From positions 372,001-436,000 of the forward strand of contig JALIZF010001710.1 in assembly GCA_029948255.1 (NCBI GenBank): a stretch of 64,000 nucleotides of DNA, written 5' to 3'. The position numbers and the translations under genes are program-made. Shown piece by piece: positions 46,692-57,754 of the stretch. The notes under the pieces were generated by a model. The model saw only the letters and a program-made list of their open reading frames with translations. It was not told where the DNA came from and did no database searches. How positions within the stretch are numbered: the first letter of the stretch is position 1; each line of letters starts with the position of its first letter. The DNA comes from Telmatactis stephensoni. Its lineage: Eukaryota; Cnidaria; Anthozoa; Actiniaria; Isophelliidae.

Positions 46692-48552
46692 GTGATTATA
46701 AAGATGCCAATTTGTGAAATGTGTGACATGCAGAAAAATGATTATGACAGTGTGATTCTTCTATTATACTTTCGACCTTTTTATATGGACAAAATGCATG
46801 CAAAAAATCTCTTGAATGAAACACCAGTATTTATTTTTGTACGAAAAGTAAAAAGCTTTTTTTAACACTGATCAAGGGCACTAGAACCATGAAATTGAGC
46901 TTATTATTAAGCTGAGATCATTGATAATAAACAAAGTTTTCCTTAACTCAAATGTCGCTTGTTATATAGTAATTGTAGTAATATTTTGCTGCTTATAAGC
47001 CTTCAATTGCCTTCTTTACCGCTCAACGATCCAAGGAACAGTTGTATACTACGATTGTTTACCGCTGTACCGCCTGTACCAGCCAAGGCCGTCGCGACAG
47101 TTGTTATTGATTAACTGATAAATTGAACTAAGTCGCCTCTTTACACCAAAAGGGTAACATGCTCTAGGTGTAAACAGAAATCTTCAACAACAGAGCACAT
47201 ACTTGGCCTAAGTTTCCAATGTTCTATTAAACATTTACTTGCTTACCCCAAAGAAATTATTGGAATCCAGATATAACAATGGAAACCAGCTCAATATCAC
47301 AGAAATCAGGAACTTAATCCTGGTCAGGATGAAAACAAATTAAAATTGGAAATGACTTGAAATTATGTAGTAAAACCTATCTGTACGACTCCCAATAATC
47401 ACGAAAAGCAACATTTTCTTTACATTAAAACGAGATGAATAGAAATCATCAAGTATTTCATGCATTTAAGTTGTGAGTAAATGCAGACATCATTTAACTC
47501 AACCCTATTGTTCTTTTAGACTTTATATCAAATTTTTTCTTTGATAATGCATGAGCTTGAAATTCAGATTTTTGGGCAGAGAGCAGCTATTTATTTAACT
47601 ACATTCATCTTGAGATGAATGTAAAGGTGATTATAAAGATGCCAATTTGTGAAATGTGTGACATGCAGAAAAATGATTATGACAGTGTGATTCTTCTATT
47701 ATACTTTCGACCTTTTTATATGGACAAAATGCATGCAAAAAATCTCTTGAATGAAACACCAGTATTTATTTTTGTACGAAAAGTAAAAAGCTTTTTTTAA
47801 CACTGATCAAGGGCACTAGAACCATGAAATTGAGCTTATTATTAAGCTGAGATCATTGATAATAAACAAAGTTTTCCTTAACTCAAATGTCGCTTGTTAT
47901 ATAGTAATTGTAGTAATATTTTGCTGCTTATAAGCCTTCAATTGCCTTCTTTACCGCTCAACGATCCAAGGAACAGTTGTATACTACGATTGTTTACCGC
48001 TGTACCGCCTGTACCAGCCAAGGCCGTCGCGACAGTTGTTATTGATTAACTGATAAATTGAACTAAGTCGCCTCTTTACACCAAAAGGGTAACATGCTCT
48101 AGGTGTAAACAGAAATCTTCAACAACAGAGCACATACTTGGCCTAAGTTTCCAATGTTCTATTAAACATTTACTTGCTTACCCCAAAGAAATTATTGGAA
48201 TCCAGATATAACAATGGAAACCAGCTCAATATCACAGAAATCAGGAACTTAATCCTGGTCAGGATGAAAACAAATTAAAATTGGAAATGACTTGAAATTA
48301 TGTAGTAAAACCTATCTGTACGACTCCCAATAATCACGAAAAGCAACATTTTCTTTACATTAAAACGAGATGAATAGAAATCATCAAGTATTTCATGCAT
48401 TTAAGTTGTGAGTAAATGCAGACATCATTTAACTCAACCCTATTGTTCTTTTAGACTTTATATCAAATTTTTTCTTTGATAATGCATGAGCTTGAAATTC
48501 AGATTTTTGGGCATGAGAGCAGCTATTTATTTAACTACATTCATCTTGAGAT
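46692..48552. repeat. 935-bp direct tandem duplication, near-identical copies
   Basis: Copy 1 starts at 46692 and copy 2 at 47627; both begin gtgattataaagatgccaat. They match over about 926 bases, with one visible single-base insertion ('gggcagagagc' against 'gggcatgagagc'). The next bases after 48552 ('cagtttccaattttcatcga' ...) are the inverted relative of the diverged repeat at 42880, so the duplicated segment is itself part of a dispersed element. Confidence 0.93.
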
Positions 48553-49822
48553 AGAAATTTCAGTTTCCAATTTTCATCGATTTCATCCAAGTGGGCCTTT
48601 ATAGCTTCTTGATGGAGCAAATTATGCAGTAATTTAATGACAAAATGCCATTTTGTTTCACAAGTCTACCTCATTGTTACATACTTATAACTTGGTTAAT
48701 ACACTTGTGTCAATCAATCACTAGTGAGTATTAAAAACACTTATTTTATATATCAATCAAACTCTGCAAATTTTTTTTATCACAAAATATTGTACACTGT
48801 GTAAAGTAGGAGCAAAACCTCAAATTTTATAATTTAGTGAATAAGCCCACAAGAACAATGGCGGGTAAAATGGCTGATTTTTGGTGTTAGTTTTCGAAGA
48901 GTTTTATCCTTTGTTCTTTTCTAACTCTTTAAATAATATGGTGATTCCCTGATTGAATGAATGATTTGAACTCATAATCTTATAAACTTTTCAAATAAAG
49001 AAAAAAAGTACACTTCTATCATTAGGATTTTGAGTAAATTTATTTTTTCTCTGTCTGGTCCTTCAAAAACCAGACTGTATTCTGGAATTCTATTTTTTCG
49101 CACATTATTGTTGATCTTTCACTTCTTAGCAAATTGTTTGGCAACAATTTAGTTCCAAATGTTTTTTCTGCATCATATAGTATCGTTTTGTTTGCTTTTA
49201 GATATTCTTTATTTGAAAATTTCATATTTTGACCAATCAGATATCACAAGACCATTTTTATAAAAAGTGTCCAAAACACCTCACATCTCCCCTCTCATAT
49301 CTCGAGAGTGACCTCAGTGACCCCCCTTTTTATTTCACATTTTATTTCCACCAGTATATACCTCTTTCTTTGGAGGAATTTTGAAGGCAAGTTTATCGTA
49401 AAATTTATGAGTCCCAAACTACCTCTGTCACGAGATAAGTAGAGATCAGAGTAAAGAATAAGAGGAAAATGCAGAGAAATTGCAAGAGCAGTACAGAACA
49501 TAACAAGATGCTCACTCAGTGAGCTTTTGACCTTTCTTGGCTGATCATGCACCATGGAGACCTGCCTACATTTCGTATTGGATGAGAAAAAACCTCATAT
49601 ACAATGCTTCTCTCAAAATTCCTCTGACTCCTCTTTTCGTTTTCCCATACAACTTTCATTCATTTTCCCAACATCAACAAAATCAGAATCTTATTGTGGT
49701 CAGCTAATAATAATGCCCCCGAAAATCTGTCATTGTGAAACTTTTTTACTGTACATGTAAGTCACTGTACTGCCTTTTGCATTTATAATTATGTTTTCCA
49801 TCAGATTAAAGCCTTGACTGGG
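48553..49822. repeat. Dispersed repeat, copy 1 (empty-site copy; related to 61390-62400, inverted)
   Basis: The minus strand of about 48750-49440 aligns along its length with the plus strand of 61390-62400. Shared blocks include 'ttttacgataaacttgcctt', 'gtcactgaggtcactct', 'aaaagcaaacaaaa' and 'cctactttacac'. This copy lacks the 334-bp MITE found in the other. No recognised protein is encoded; the short frames conserved between copies (LPNNLxRSERS) have no known family. Confidence 0.8.
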
Positions 49823-50054
49823 AATAGTCCAGTTTCCAATTACTAGAAACCACTGAAAAGGCTCATTTATACAGAGATAGCCTCCTTTTCAGACCCATGG
49901 GAGTAAACTCAATTTTTGTTTTGTTAAGAACAACTACAGAAAAATTGAGTTTACTCCCATGGGTCTTGCTTGAAAAGGAGGCTACGTAACCCTGTATAAA
50001 TGTGCCTTTTGTCAGGAAGTTCATTGGTCTTTAGTAACTGGAAACTGGACTATT
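49823..50054. mobile_element. 232-bp long inverted-repeat (foldback) element
   Basis: The ends aatagtccagtttccaatta and its complement pair. The arms continue through 'atttatacag', 'tagcctccttttca' and 'acccatgggagtaaactcaa', nearly meeting at the centre (about 49930). No clear target duplication found. Confidence 0.8.
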
Positions 50055-50339
50055 GGTCAAAAGGCAACCAAAAATTCAGACACGAGCAGGATTTTCGCCA
50101 TTGATATCTGAACACTTTGTTGGCTTCAAGGTAGCTGATTTATCCTATATATTACCAGTTTAAAGACTCTTGTCTGGAGAAATGCATATAGAGCATGCAA
50201 ATAGTAGTAGGAAAGATTGATGGCTTATTGGAAATAAAATTCTTGAAATTTACAGAACAGAGCTCTATAGGAATATTTAATGGATTAAAAATTTCCCAAC
50301 TAAAATTTGCATACAATTTAATTGAGCCTTTATTGTGTG

Positions 50340-51660
50340 TTTGCTTTTGGTATGCTGTTATTCTGTCTTTCTTTCTATTTCTTAAGGTTAACATTGGTGA
50401 ACAATATTGAAACAAATCCAGGTCCAATTTTTTCTAAATTGATTAATATTCATTTGGTCTCTTGAATGTCAGAAGCTTGCTAGCTGGAAATAAGTTTGAT
50501 GAAATATCTTAAGTTTCCTAATTAAAATTAAAGAAAGGAATTTCAGCATCTTTAATGTAATGATGGAAACATGGCTTAATGGTTGTATTTGTAATGACAA
50601 CCCCTTTATTCAAGGGTATAATACAATTTTCAATCATTTTCAATCAACTTTAGATACATGTAAGATAAACCAATTACAAAAAGGTACAATATTGTAATTC
50701 TTGGTGACTTATAAACCTCATTACGATGTTTTACACTTATCAGAAAGTACCAGTAAAGGTCTTCAACTTCATAGTTTTCTTGAAAGAAATGGTATTTTAA
50801 TTGCCCAAAATTTCTTCAGAGAATCTGGAATCTTGAGCCCTCCAACTAATTGTGACCAGTCTGTAATTTTTGCCAAATTAAATATTTTAAACCATGCCCC
50901 TACTTCTTATAAAAGCGAAGTTTGGAATTTTAATAATGGGATCACAGTTGTTTCTTCACTGAAGGAGAATTAATTGTTAGAACATATCCAGTATAAATCT
51001 GCCAGAGTGGTCATGGGTGCCATTAAGGGAACCAGTTCAAAACATTTATGTGAAGAGTTAGTGTGGGATGAGTAAGTATCCAGACCTACAGTTTACAAAC
51101 TTGTACACTTTAACAAAATTGTATCAAAAGTAACAGTGACCCCCTTATCTTTCTGAGTTAATTACTACGTGCCACAGAAAACCAACAATCAAACCATTGT
51201 CTAAGATCAAATAATTTATATAATTTATAATGTCTTTTTCCTTGTAGGACAATAATACAATACAACTTTATTATTCTCCCTTGGGGTTTTTCAGAAGAAC
51301 AGAACAGTTTCTGAAATCTTTTTTCCTTCCATTGTTAAATTATGGAATTCTTTAGATAAATTTGCAAACTAGGGATTCATGTAGAATCTCTACAAATGTT
51401 GAAGAACAAAATTTGTGCCAAGTTTTTCTTTCCCCCAAAATATAATAAACTACAATAACTGTATTTGATCATTCTTTTTTCTAGAACAGCCTCTGTTCTA
51501 TATACTCGACTCAGACTAGATGCGTATGAGTAACTATTTGTTTTGTATCAACTGTTTCCCTTCTCTGAAATGTAGATGAAACAGTTATACATTTTTTCTT
51601 TGTATGTCCTCAATATGCTGCTCAACTTAATTCTCTTCTTACCTCACATGCTGCACAGAT
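50340..51660 (+). pseudogene. Decayed non-LTR retrotransposon (L2/CR1-like), RT core deleted
   Basis: Fragments in different frames follow the order of a LINE ORF2. First comes a hydrophobic leader ending in NIETNPGP (50415-50426 codes NPGP), a 2A-like motif. Endonuclease pieces follow: NVRSLLAGNKFDEIS, METWLNGCICNDNPF, ILGDL, and 50701-50970 ending NHAPTSYKSEVWNF. Then come C-terminal RT-tail pieces, IQYKSARVVMGAIKGTS and ETVIHFFFVCPQYAAQL near 51570-51640. The reverse transcriptase core that should lie between the endonuclease and the tail is absent, with the junction near 50975. Many stops are present, so it is dead. Confidence 0.7.
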
Positions 51661-53072
51661 TTTTAGCACTTTTATGTGTTTATTTATTTTCTGTTTGTTT
51701 GCTAGTTTTTTATTATTTAGAGATAATATAACTATTGTAAAAAAATTGATGTGAGCCCCCTTGTTAAGCCAAGTCACTTTTGGGGCAAATGTTAAGGAAA
51801 ATATGTTTAAATAAAATAAGCAATGAATGTTAAAATAACTATTAGTTATCATTATCAAATATTATTACTATCATTATCATTAATATCATATCCATGTCAC
51901 TACCAGGATCGACCACTACCATTGGAACAAAGCTTGTGATTAATGTTCAAATAACAAAAACAAAGAATGTGTGGATTATGATGAACAATGCCTTTTGTTC
52001 TACATGTAATCTGTCCTTTGTTTTGTTTTACTGTTCTTTGTTATTTGAACAAATCACAAGCATTGTTCTGACTGTAGTGTATATCCCCACTACCATCATT
52101 ATAATATTTATGGTTATTGTAATCATCATCATTCATCTCATCACTACTGATGTCTATGACTTCCAGAAAAAAGTCAGTTTCCTTTGGGAAAATAATGGGA
52201 AAAAATAATGATAACAAAAAAATGCAAACATTAAAAATCTAAAATATTTTTATCTTCAGGACTTGTTGTCTTCTTTTTCTCTCCACTATTTAATTTAAAT
52301 ATTTTTATGATGTAAATCAGCCTATATCATTCCAAAAAATTAATTAATAAAATCCAAATCTGGATTCTTTACCTCTTCAATTTCTCATTATTTTTCCAGA
52401 ACACACCACGTAACGAACTGCACTGTTCATGGAAATCACATTCAGAAATTTCTAATATTAACAAAACTCTTTATAGAAAAAGCACGTAAATTTTAAAATA
52501 TCCTTCCCGAACCTGAATAAACACGAAAATATTTTTATGCTCGAGGATTTTAAATTCTGCATGAATTACAATTTGCAGTTGCTACGAAATTAGCATTTGC
52601 ATTGAAGTCGTATTAAATCCACGAAAACACTATTTTTTTGGACAAAATTTTCTTCCGTGCAGAACTCCATAAAACTATAGAGATATTAATATCACCACTG
52701 TTATTATTATTATTATTTGTATATGACGTAAGATTAAACCTAAAAGTAAACAAGTTGCCCATATTTATTCGCATGTGAATACCCCCATCACATATGATCG
52801 ATCGGGAAATCAACAATTCAAATTGCAAACCAAAAAAATCGTAACTAATAAAAAGAAATATCTTCCCCGGTATGATTAAATTACATGATCTTATACCCAA
52901 GAATATTTCGAATACCACATACACCTGCAGTGATGTGTTCTTAAAGATGAAATGCCACCAAACCCCGCGAAATTCCTCCAGAATTTCAAATCACTCTTTA
53001 CACTCCCTCGAATGAAAATGTCAGTTATTTTAGCTCGAAAATAAAGCTTAAAAGCTCACAATTTTTCCTTAC
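51661..53072. other. Non-coding interval
   Basis: An inverted repeat spans about 51925-52065 ('agcttgtgattaatgttcaa' against 'ttgaacaaatcacaagcatt'). TCAT-rich simple sequence flanks it at 51850-51895. No supported gene. Confidence 0.5.
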
Positions 53073-53110
53073 TTGTCATCCTTATCGTCTTGCATTCTCT
53101 CATAATCCAT
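53073..53110 (-). CDS. Possible distal alternative first coding exon of DNAJC5
   Basis: ATG at 53110 gives MDYERMQDDKDD and then a strong donor AA|GTAAGG at 53072. The exon is 38 bases and ends in phase 2, the phase required by DNAJC5 exon 2 (41651-41570). Joining them gives an acidic N-terminus directly before [11 protein letters not shown]. Upstream (53170-53250) looks promoter-like and contains gcatgcgca. It could equally be the first exon of an unrelated minus-strand gene. Confidence 0.3.
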
Positions 53111-53679
53111 TCTAACTACTTCTAGGTCTTCTGAAACACCGGCATAACATTAAAAACGTGAGGTGATCAAATCTGTCAGACTTTGCTCCCCGCCATTTTT
53201 TTCTTCGTTACGCTACAGTAGATAATTACGCATGCGCAGAAGAAATTCGGTTTCTCGCCAGCTGTGTTTTGGTTTATCGATTTGTGTATCGATTAGCCTT
53301 GTGGGATGAACTGTTTGTGGTCAAATAGAGTGAAAATACGCCCAAACAATAAATCACTATATTACATTTAATTCTCCTTTTGGTAAACGTTTCCTCTTTT
53401 TTTTTGGCCATATAATCTCTCTGCGACGCGTGAAAAATCAGGCAGGATTTGCCAATGTGTGTGAAATAGATTTTTTTTTTCAAAAAGTAATTACGACGAG
53501 AAGGAACGAGAGAGAAATGGAATGGGAGATAAGAGAGGTAAACAAAAAGACAGAAATATAATAAAGGAAATGAAAAGAAAAATAGAAAACAAAGCAAAAC
53601 AAAAGAAACTTAGTACTTTAAATTTAAATCTCCACAAAAACACTTTGCTTTAATAAGTCAATTTTTGTAGCACTACATT

Positions 53680-53942
53680 CAGGGACGGATTCAGGATTTT
53701 TCAAGAGGGGGGGGGGGGGGGGTGCGTTTCTTAAACTGTTTATAATATACTCTTTTGTTTGGTCGATGTTTGACAAAGAATTGCCTTTAATCATCTAATT
53801 TACTATCTACAGATCTAGTAACGGCACTTCAAGGTAAATTAAACTTCTTATTTTTTCATTTATATGACATATTTCTATTACCTAAAAAAACTTCAAGGGG
53901 GGGTCTACAGACTCCTTCGGACCCCCCCTGCATCCGCCACTG
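53680..53942. mobile_element. 263-bp MITE of the 5-bp-duplication family, with a poly-G run
   Basis: The ends cagggacggattcagg and cctgcatccgccactg are inverted relatives of those at 21518 and 61709. The flanks ACATT (53675-53679) and ATATT (53943-53947) match at 4 of 5 positions. A run of about 17 G lies just inside the left end and a C-rich tract near the right. Confidence 0.75.
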
Positions 53943-54057
53943 ATATTGAGCACATTTCGATGTTATCTACAATAACGCAGAGAATACCACAGCTGCCACG
54001 AAACTAACAAGTAGTCCAACCTGCAACAAAATAACACTACTTTTATATTACTAATAA

Positions 54058-54440
54058 TATACATGCAAAAATTTCTCGATGCTGATTGGCTAAGAGCAGT
54101 GCTGTTTCGAGGAAATTTAGTGCCAAAAAAAGGAAATTTAGTGCAAATTTCTTTTGGCAGAAAACAGTCAAAATGCACTTAAACGTCAAATTCTTCTTTT
54201 TATTCATTAAAGAAAATATTTATAAAACACTTTTAGCGGGATTTGTTTCCAAAATTGTCGAAATATGCAAGAAAAATGTCAAAAAGTGCCCAAGTTTCGG
54301 GTGAAAAGTTTTGAATTTTTCCCTTGAGCGCGCGCTTGGTGACGACATTCGAACACTAGGCGCGCGCTAACCTGATTTTTCAACTGAAAAGCTACAGAAA
54401 ACTTGAAAATATTGCTCGAATTTTTGCATGTATATTATTA
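54058..54440. mobile_element. Inverted-repeat element, about 383 bp
   Basis: The ends 'ataatatacatgcaaaaatt' and 'aatttttgcatgtatattat' are inverted. It directly adjoins the next hairpin. The interior has gcgcgcgct words and no recognised coding. Confidence 0.65.
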
Positions 54441-54606
54441 AAAGGAAATAATATGGTTTACTCGTGCAATTTAGAATAAATTTGACTCGTGAGTTTTCAA
54501 AGAGCACAAATTGGACTCGCCCTACGGGCTCGTGCAATTTTGAACTCTTTGAAAACTCACTCGTGCAAATTTATTCTAAATTGCACTCGTAACCATATTA
54601 TTTCCT
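54441..54606. mobile_element. 166-bp near-perfect hairpin element
   Basis: The arms 'aggaaataatatggttt' and 'aaccatattatttcct' continue inward through 'gcaatttagaataaattt' and 'gagttttcaaagag', so the whole segment can fold back on itself around 54520 (cgccctacgggc). Confidence 0.85.
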
Positions 54607-55144
54607 ATACAAAGTACGCTGCCAACCGTCGTGCACTCGCAATATCAAACATTCTTGGACACTACATTATAATACATTATTGATTTGTCATCTTTATTTG
54701 ATATGCTGATGACATCTGGTGTATTCAAAAAGCGACGCGAAGGGTTGGATCAGTGTCAATCAATGAACATTAATTAGTGGTCAGTCGGTGATGGAAAAAC
54801 CACCCGATTTCGTAACTTTAATTTACTTGACACTGAGAACTGACAGTCCTGGGTGAAGTGTTACATATACACCAACTAACCAATGCGAGAAGGTTATTTA
54901 TTCCCTGTGCATGACTTTGCATAGTTGCGTTACAGCTAGTTTACTGATAACAGAACAAATAAAATGTTGGACGTTTTCTTTAAGTTTGTTCAAGCGCATT
55001 AAAAATATTAGTTGATTAGAGCCAGCCAATATTCGGAGCTTTTTCATGGACCTTTATTTAGTAAGAAGATTTTCTGCCTGCAAATTCCCTAAAACTGGCA
55101 ATATTTATTGGAGTACGTCTAAGTTTAACAGAAGAAGCCGACGG

Positions 55145-55577
55145 TTAAGAACCGAAGTAGAACCGCTTGTTCGAATTACTACCTTTACATTGAGAGAAGC
55201 CTTGCTTGTCATTGAACACTTTCCAGCAGCACATGCATTGTTTATTACGTTCCAACATGGCCGTGAAATCAGTGCTACTCATAGTGAAGTCTTTACAAGT
55301 AGGGAAGTTAGGAGGAGTAGGGGGGACACCCATTTGAGTCTCACTGAAGATCAGAGCCATGCCTTCCATGTGGTGGAGAAGTTGGTGACAATGAAGTAAC
55401 CAGTAAACAACCCAAAAGGAAAGAACCCAAAAAACACGTACAAGGATCAAAGCCTGATAGTCGTCTCTCGTCTCTCCAAGGACCTCGACGTCGTTCTCGC
55501 TTAACCTCGGGTTTTCTGGATCAATCAAGTATGATACGTATAAGCCCTGATTTTCTCGAACGACGAAAGGAGAAGTA
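55145..55577 (-). pseudogene. Laccase-like multicopper oxidase fragment, C-terminal end
   Basis: The open minus-strand frame contains the type 1 copper signature LLHCHQLLHHMEGMALIF (HCH, a later His and an axial Met) and then VPPTPPNFPTCKDF, the usual end of animal laccases. These enzymes oxidise phenols or metals with four copper ions. The usual DNPG upstream of HCH is replaced by unrelated hydrophobic residues. The 5' side is cut by a SINE, and the flanking frame beyond it is out of register by one base. I therefore call it a decayed fragment. A functional gene with an intron hidden by the SINE is possible but less likely. Confidence 0.5.
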
Positions 55578-55578
55578 A

Positions 55579-55830
55579 AAAAAGGTAAAGGTAAAGCACT
55601 ATATTTAACGTCGGTAGTTCCTTCAGCTGAACACTGGTCTCCCAGGAAGCCGACGGTGCGCTCTTTACCCCCCTCTTTCCATCAGTGCTCCGTTTTAAGG
55701 GTATTTAAAGCTAATTAAAGCTACACGGAATGGAAAGAAGTCGAAACAAGGATGTGAGATCTGGGGATCGAACTAGGGACCTCTCGCACCGAAGGCCGCG
55801 CACTAACCAACTGTGCCACCCTTGCTCCTT
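55579..55830 (-). mobile_element. Full-length tRNA-derived SINE
   Basis: On the minus strand the head reads gtggcacagttggttagtgc (A box), then 'agttcgatcccc' (B box), the shared body 'atctcacatccttgtttcga', and a tail of repeated 'acctttacctt'. The flanks carry a 6-bp direct repeat AAGTAA (55573-55578 and 55831-55836). It belongs to the same family as 39136-39420 and lies inside the multicopper-oxidase-like region. Confidence 0.88.
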
Positions 55831-55836
55831 AAGTAA

Positions 55837-55965
55837 CGTACGCAGATTGAGTGTTGCATTTCGAAAGATAACCGGTCGGGAACCAGCATTATCCTTCAGA
55901 ACAGGGGGAGGTGCAGCATTATCAAGAGGGTATTTTGAAGAAGTGTAGAGAAGAAAAGAACCCAA
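55837..55965 (-). pseudogene. Coding-like segment upstream of the SINE
   Basis: The minus-strand frame (YPLDNAAPPPVLKDNAGSRP, then FRNATLNL) is coding-like and ends at the SINE insertion. Removing the SINE and one duplication joins it to the oxidase fragment with a +1 frame mismatch. It may be part of the same decayed gene; by itself I do not recognise it. Confidence 0.3.
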
Positions 55966-57164
55966 AGTCGTCCAAGGAGGGAGTGCGCAGCCATTTCACT
56001 CCTATCCTAAATCCGCTTCTGGTAAAGACAACAGTGTATTGCTGGGTCTGCATGCATGTGCTGATTTTGCGTCTGTCTACCTCCATTGCTCGTAAAATAC
56101 AGACTTCTCAAACATGTTTACCTGGATTATCACTTTAAACCGAACCACCGTGTAACCCCATCCGGAAACAGCAACAGTGTCTTTGGCTGGTGGATTCCTG
56201 AGATTAAGTCCCTTGGGGTGTCCCGCGCTGACCAGTGCTGCTAGCTGCAGGCTTGGTTGTCACATATCAAGTCAGGAGTGGGTTTTTTATTCGTCCCGTT
56301 TGGTTTTTTGCAACTGCGAAAGCCATTTTCAAAACCTATGTAATTGTGGAATTAGTTGATGTTAGATATTTCCATAGTTTTACCAAAATCATACAAAACA
56401 TACCACCGTACGATATAGATTTTGCTCAATAAAACTCATCATCAAACCTCATTGTTGCAATATGCTTATACAATTTTGGGTATTCTCAGATCTTCCTAGC
56501 GCTTTTGCATATGCAGACCTTGCCACTTTCTGTCGTGTACACAGTTTTCGGCATTTTCATCCACTGAAACATTTTAGTTCACATGTAAACCCACATATAA
56601 TTTTCCTGAGAAGATGGTCCCATTCACGGTATGTGTCCCAATTGCAAAATGCACGGTGTCACACCTTTCGACAACGACGTACAACGGTGTAATTCCCCAC
56701 GTTGTCGCTTCTTGATAAAGTGGTGCACGTGGTAGGATGTTAATATAGTTTTACAAAACCACAGTGCGTAAATCCACCACAAAAATCATGCAAAGAGAAA
56801 TTTGAAGCACGACCTACCAAGCACCTACGACCGAAGATGGGTATCGCCCGGTAGCAAAGAAGAAAAAAATCTCCAGCAGTTTAATAGGTTGTTCCCATGA
56901 GATGTAATTGAAGGGGTTGACACTGGATTAATTTATATTTGTACAGAAATAAAAATGTGCGGTAAACTGAAATTTTTATTCGTCGGAATGTACAGCCCTT
57001 AACACACGAAGAAATGGGTGTGGTCTAACGCGCAACTCGATCGAAGATTACCCGCCCTGCGTTTTAGGGGATCGAGCGGTGGTCTCATCGATCACTCCGG
57101 GTATAGCAGAATATCAGCCTTTTTCCCACCAACCACTTGTGGAGTTTTAAACGAACATTTTCTT
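55966..57164. other. Non-coding interval
   Basis: No domain-bearing frame on either strand. Sequence complexity is ordinary. Confidence 0.5.
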
Positions 57165-57699
57165 TTCATGTTTAAATATAGAAAACATAACTAGTGCTAA
57201 AACGCGTGTACCAATTTTTCTGTGTAAAGATAGTTTAACCTTTTAAGGCAAAAATTATTTAGGGATCGGATATTTCTCATTTTTCCGGCGAAGAAATATG
57301 AAATTAAAGTTGATTCCAAATACCAAAATAGCAAGAAAACTTTTGTTGTCTTAAAATATCGAAGACTCGCACTTTCAGGGATGCCTGTTTAATTTTTGGC
57401 TGTTCGTTAGGTAGCGATCTAGAGTAGTGGTTTATTGATAGTGCTGATAATTTTTATAACTGCTAGTTTCCTGTGTAAAGGCAGTTTGAATGACTAATGG
57501 CTTTAAAAAATACTTAGTACTTTCGTTTTGTTGTTTACTAGTACCCAAGCGTTGAGAATAATTTACACCATTTCTTTTTCGTTATTAAATATAGAAAACA
57601 TAACTAGTGTTAAACTTCCTGTGTGAAGACAATTTAGCTGACTGAATTTCAAACTTATACATTTAGTTTCATCTTGGTGTTAGCTGAGTTTACAACCCA

Positions 57700-57754
57700 A
57701 TGGAGAGATTAATGTTGTTCTTCCTTGTTGCAATTGCTTTGCTGATCATCAAAG
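57700..57754 (+). CDS. SRCR receptor gene, signal-peptide exon (copy A)
   Basis: ATG followed by a hydrophobic stretch MERLMLFFLVAIALLIIK, then donor G|GTAAAA. It ends in phase 1, the phase required by the SRCR exon at 63378. The layout (short signal exon, then SRCR exons) is typical of secreted or membrane scavenger receptors. It is one of three copies of this exon in the duplicated array (57700, 59460 and 63098). Confidence 0.65.

Noticed and set aside
46662..46865. 67-codon frame repeated at 47615-47800
   Set aside because: The repetition comes from the 935-bp DNA duplication, so it is not independent evidence of coding; no family match is visible.
49040..49225. Frame with a peptide (LPNNLxRSERS) also seen at 61542-61787
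   Set aside because: Shared because both are copies of one dispersed repeat; flanking sequence accumulates indels without regard to frame.
55046..55399. 117-codon plus-strand frame
   Set aside because: It is antisense to the frame with the HCH and PPNFPTC oxidase motifs and has no domain signal.
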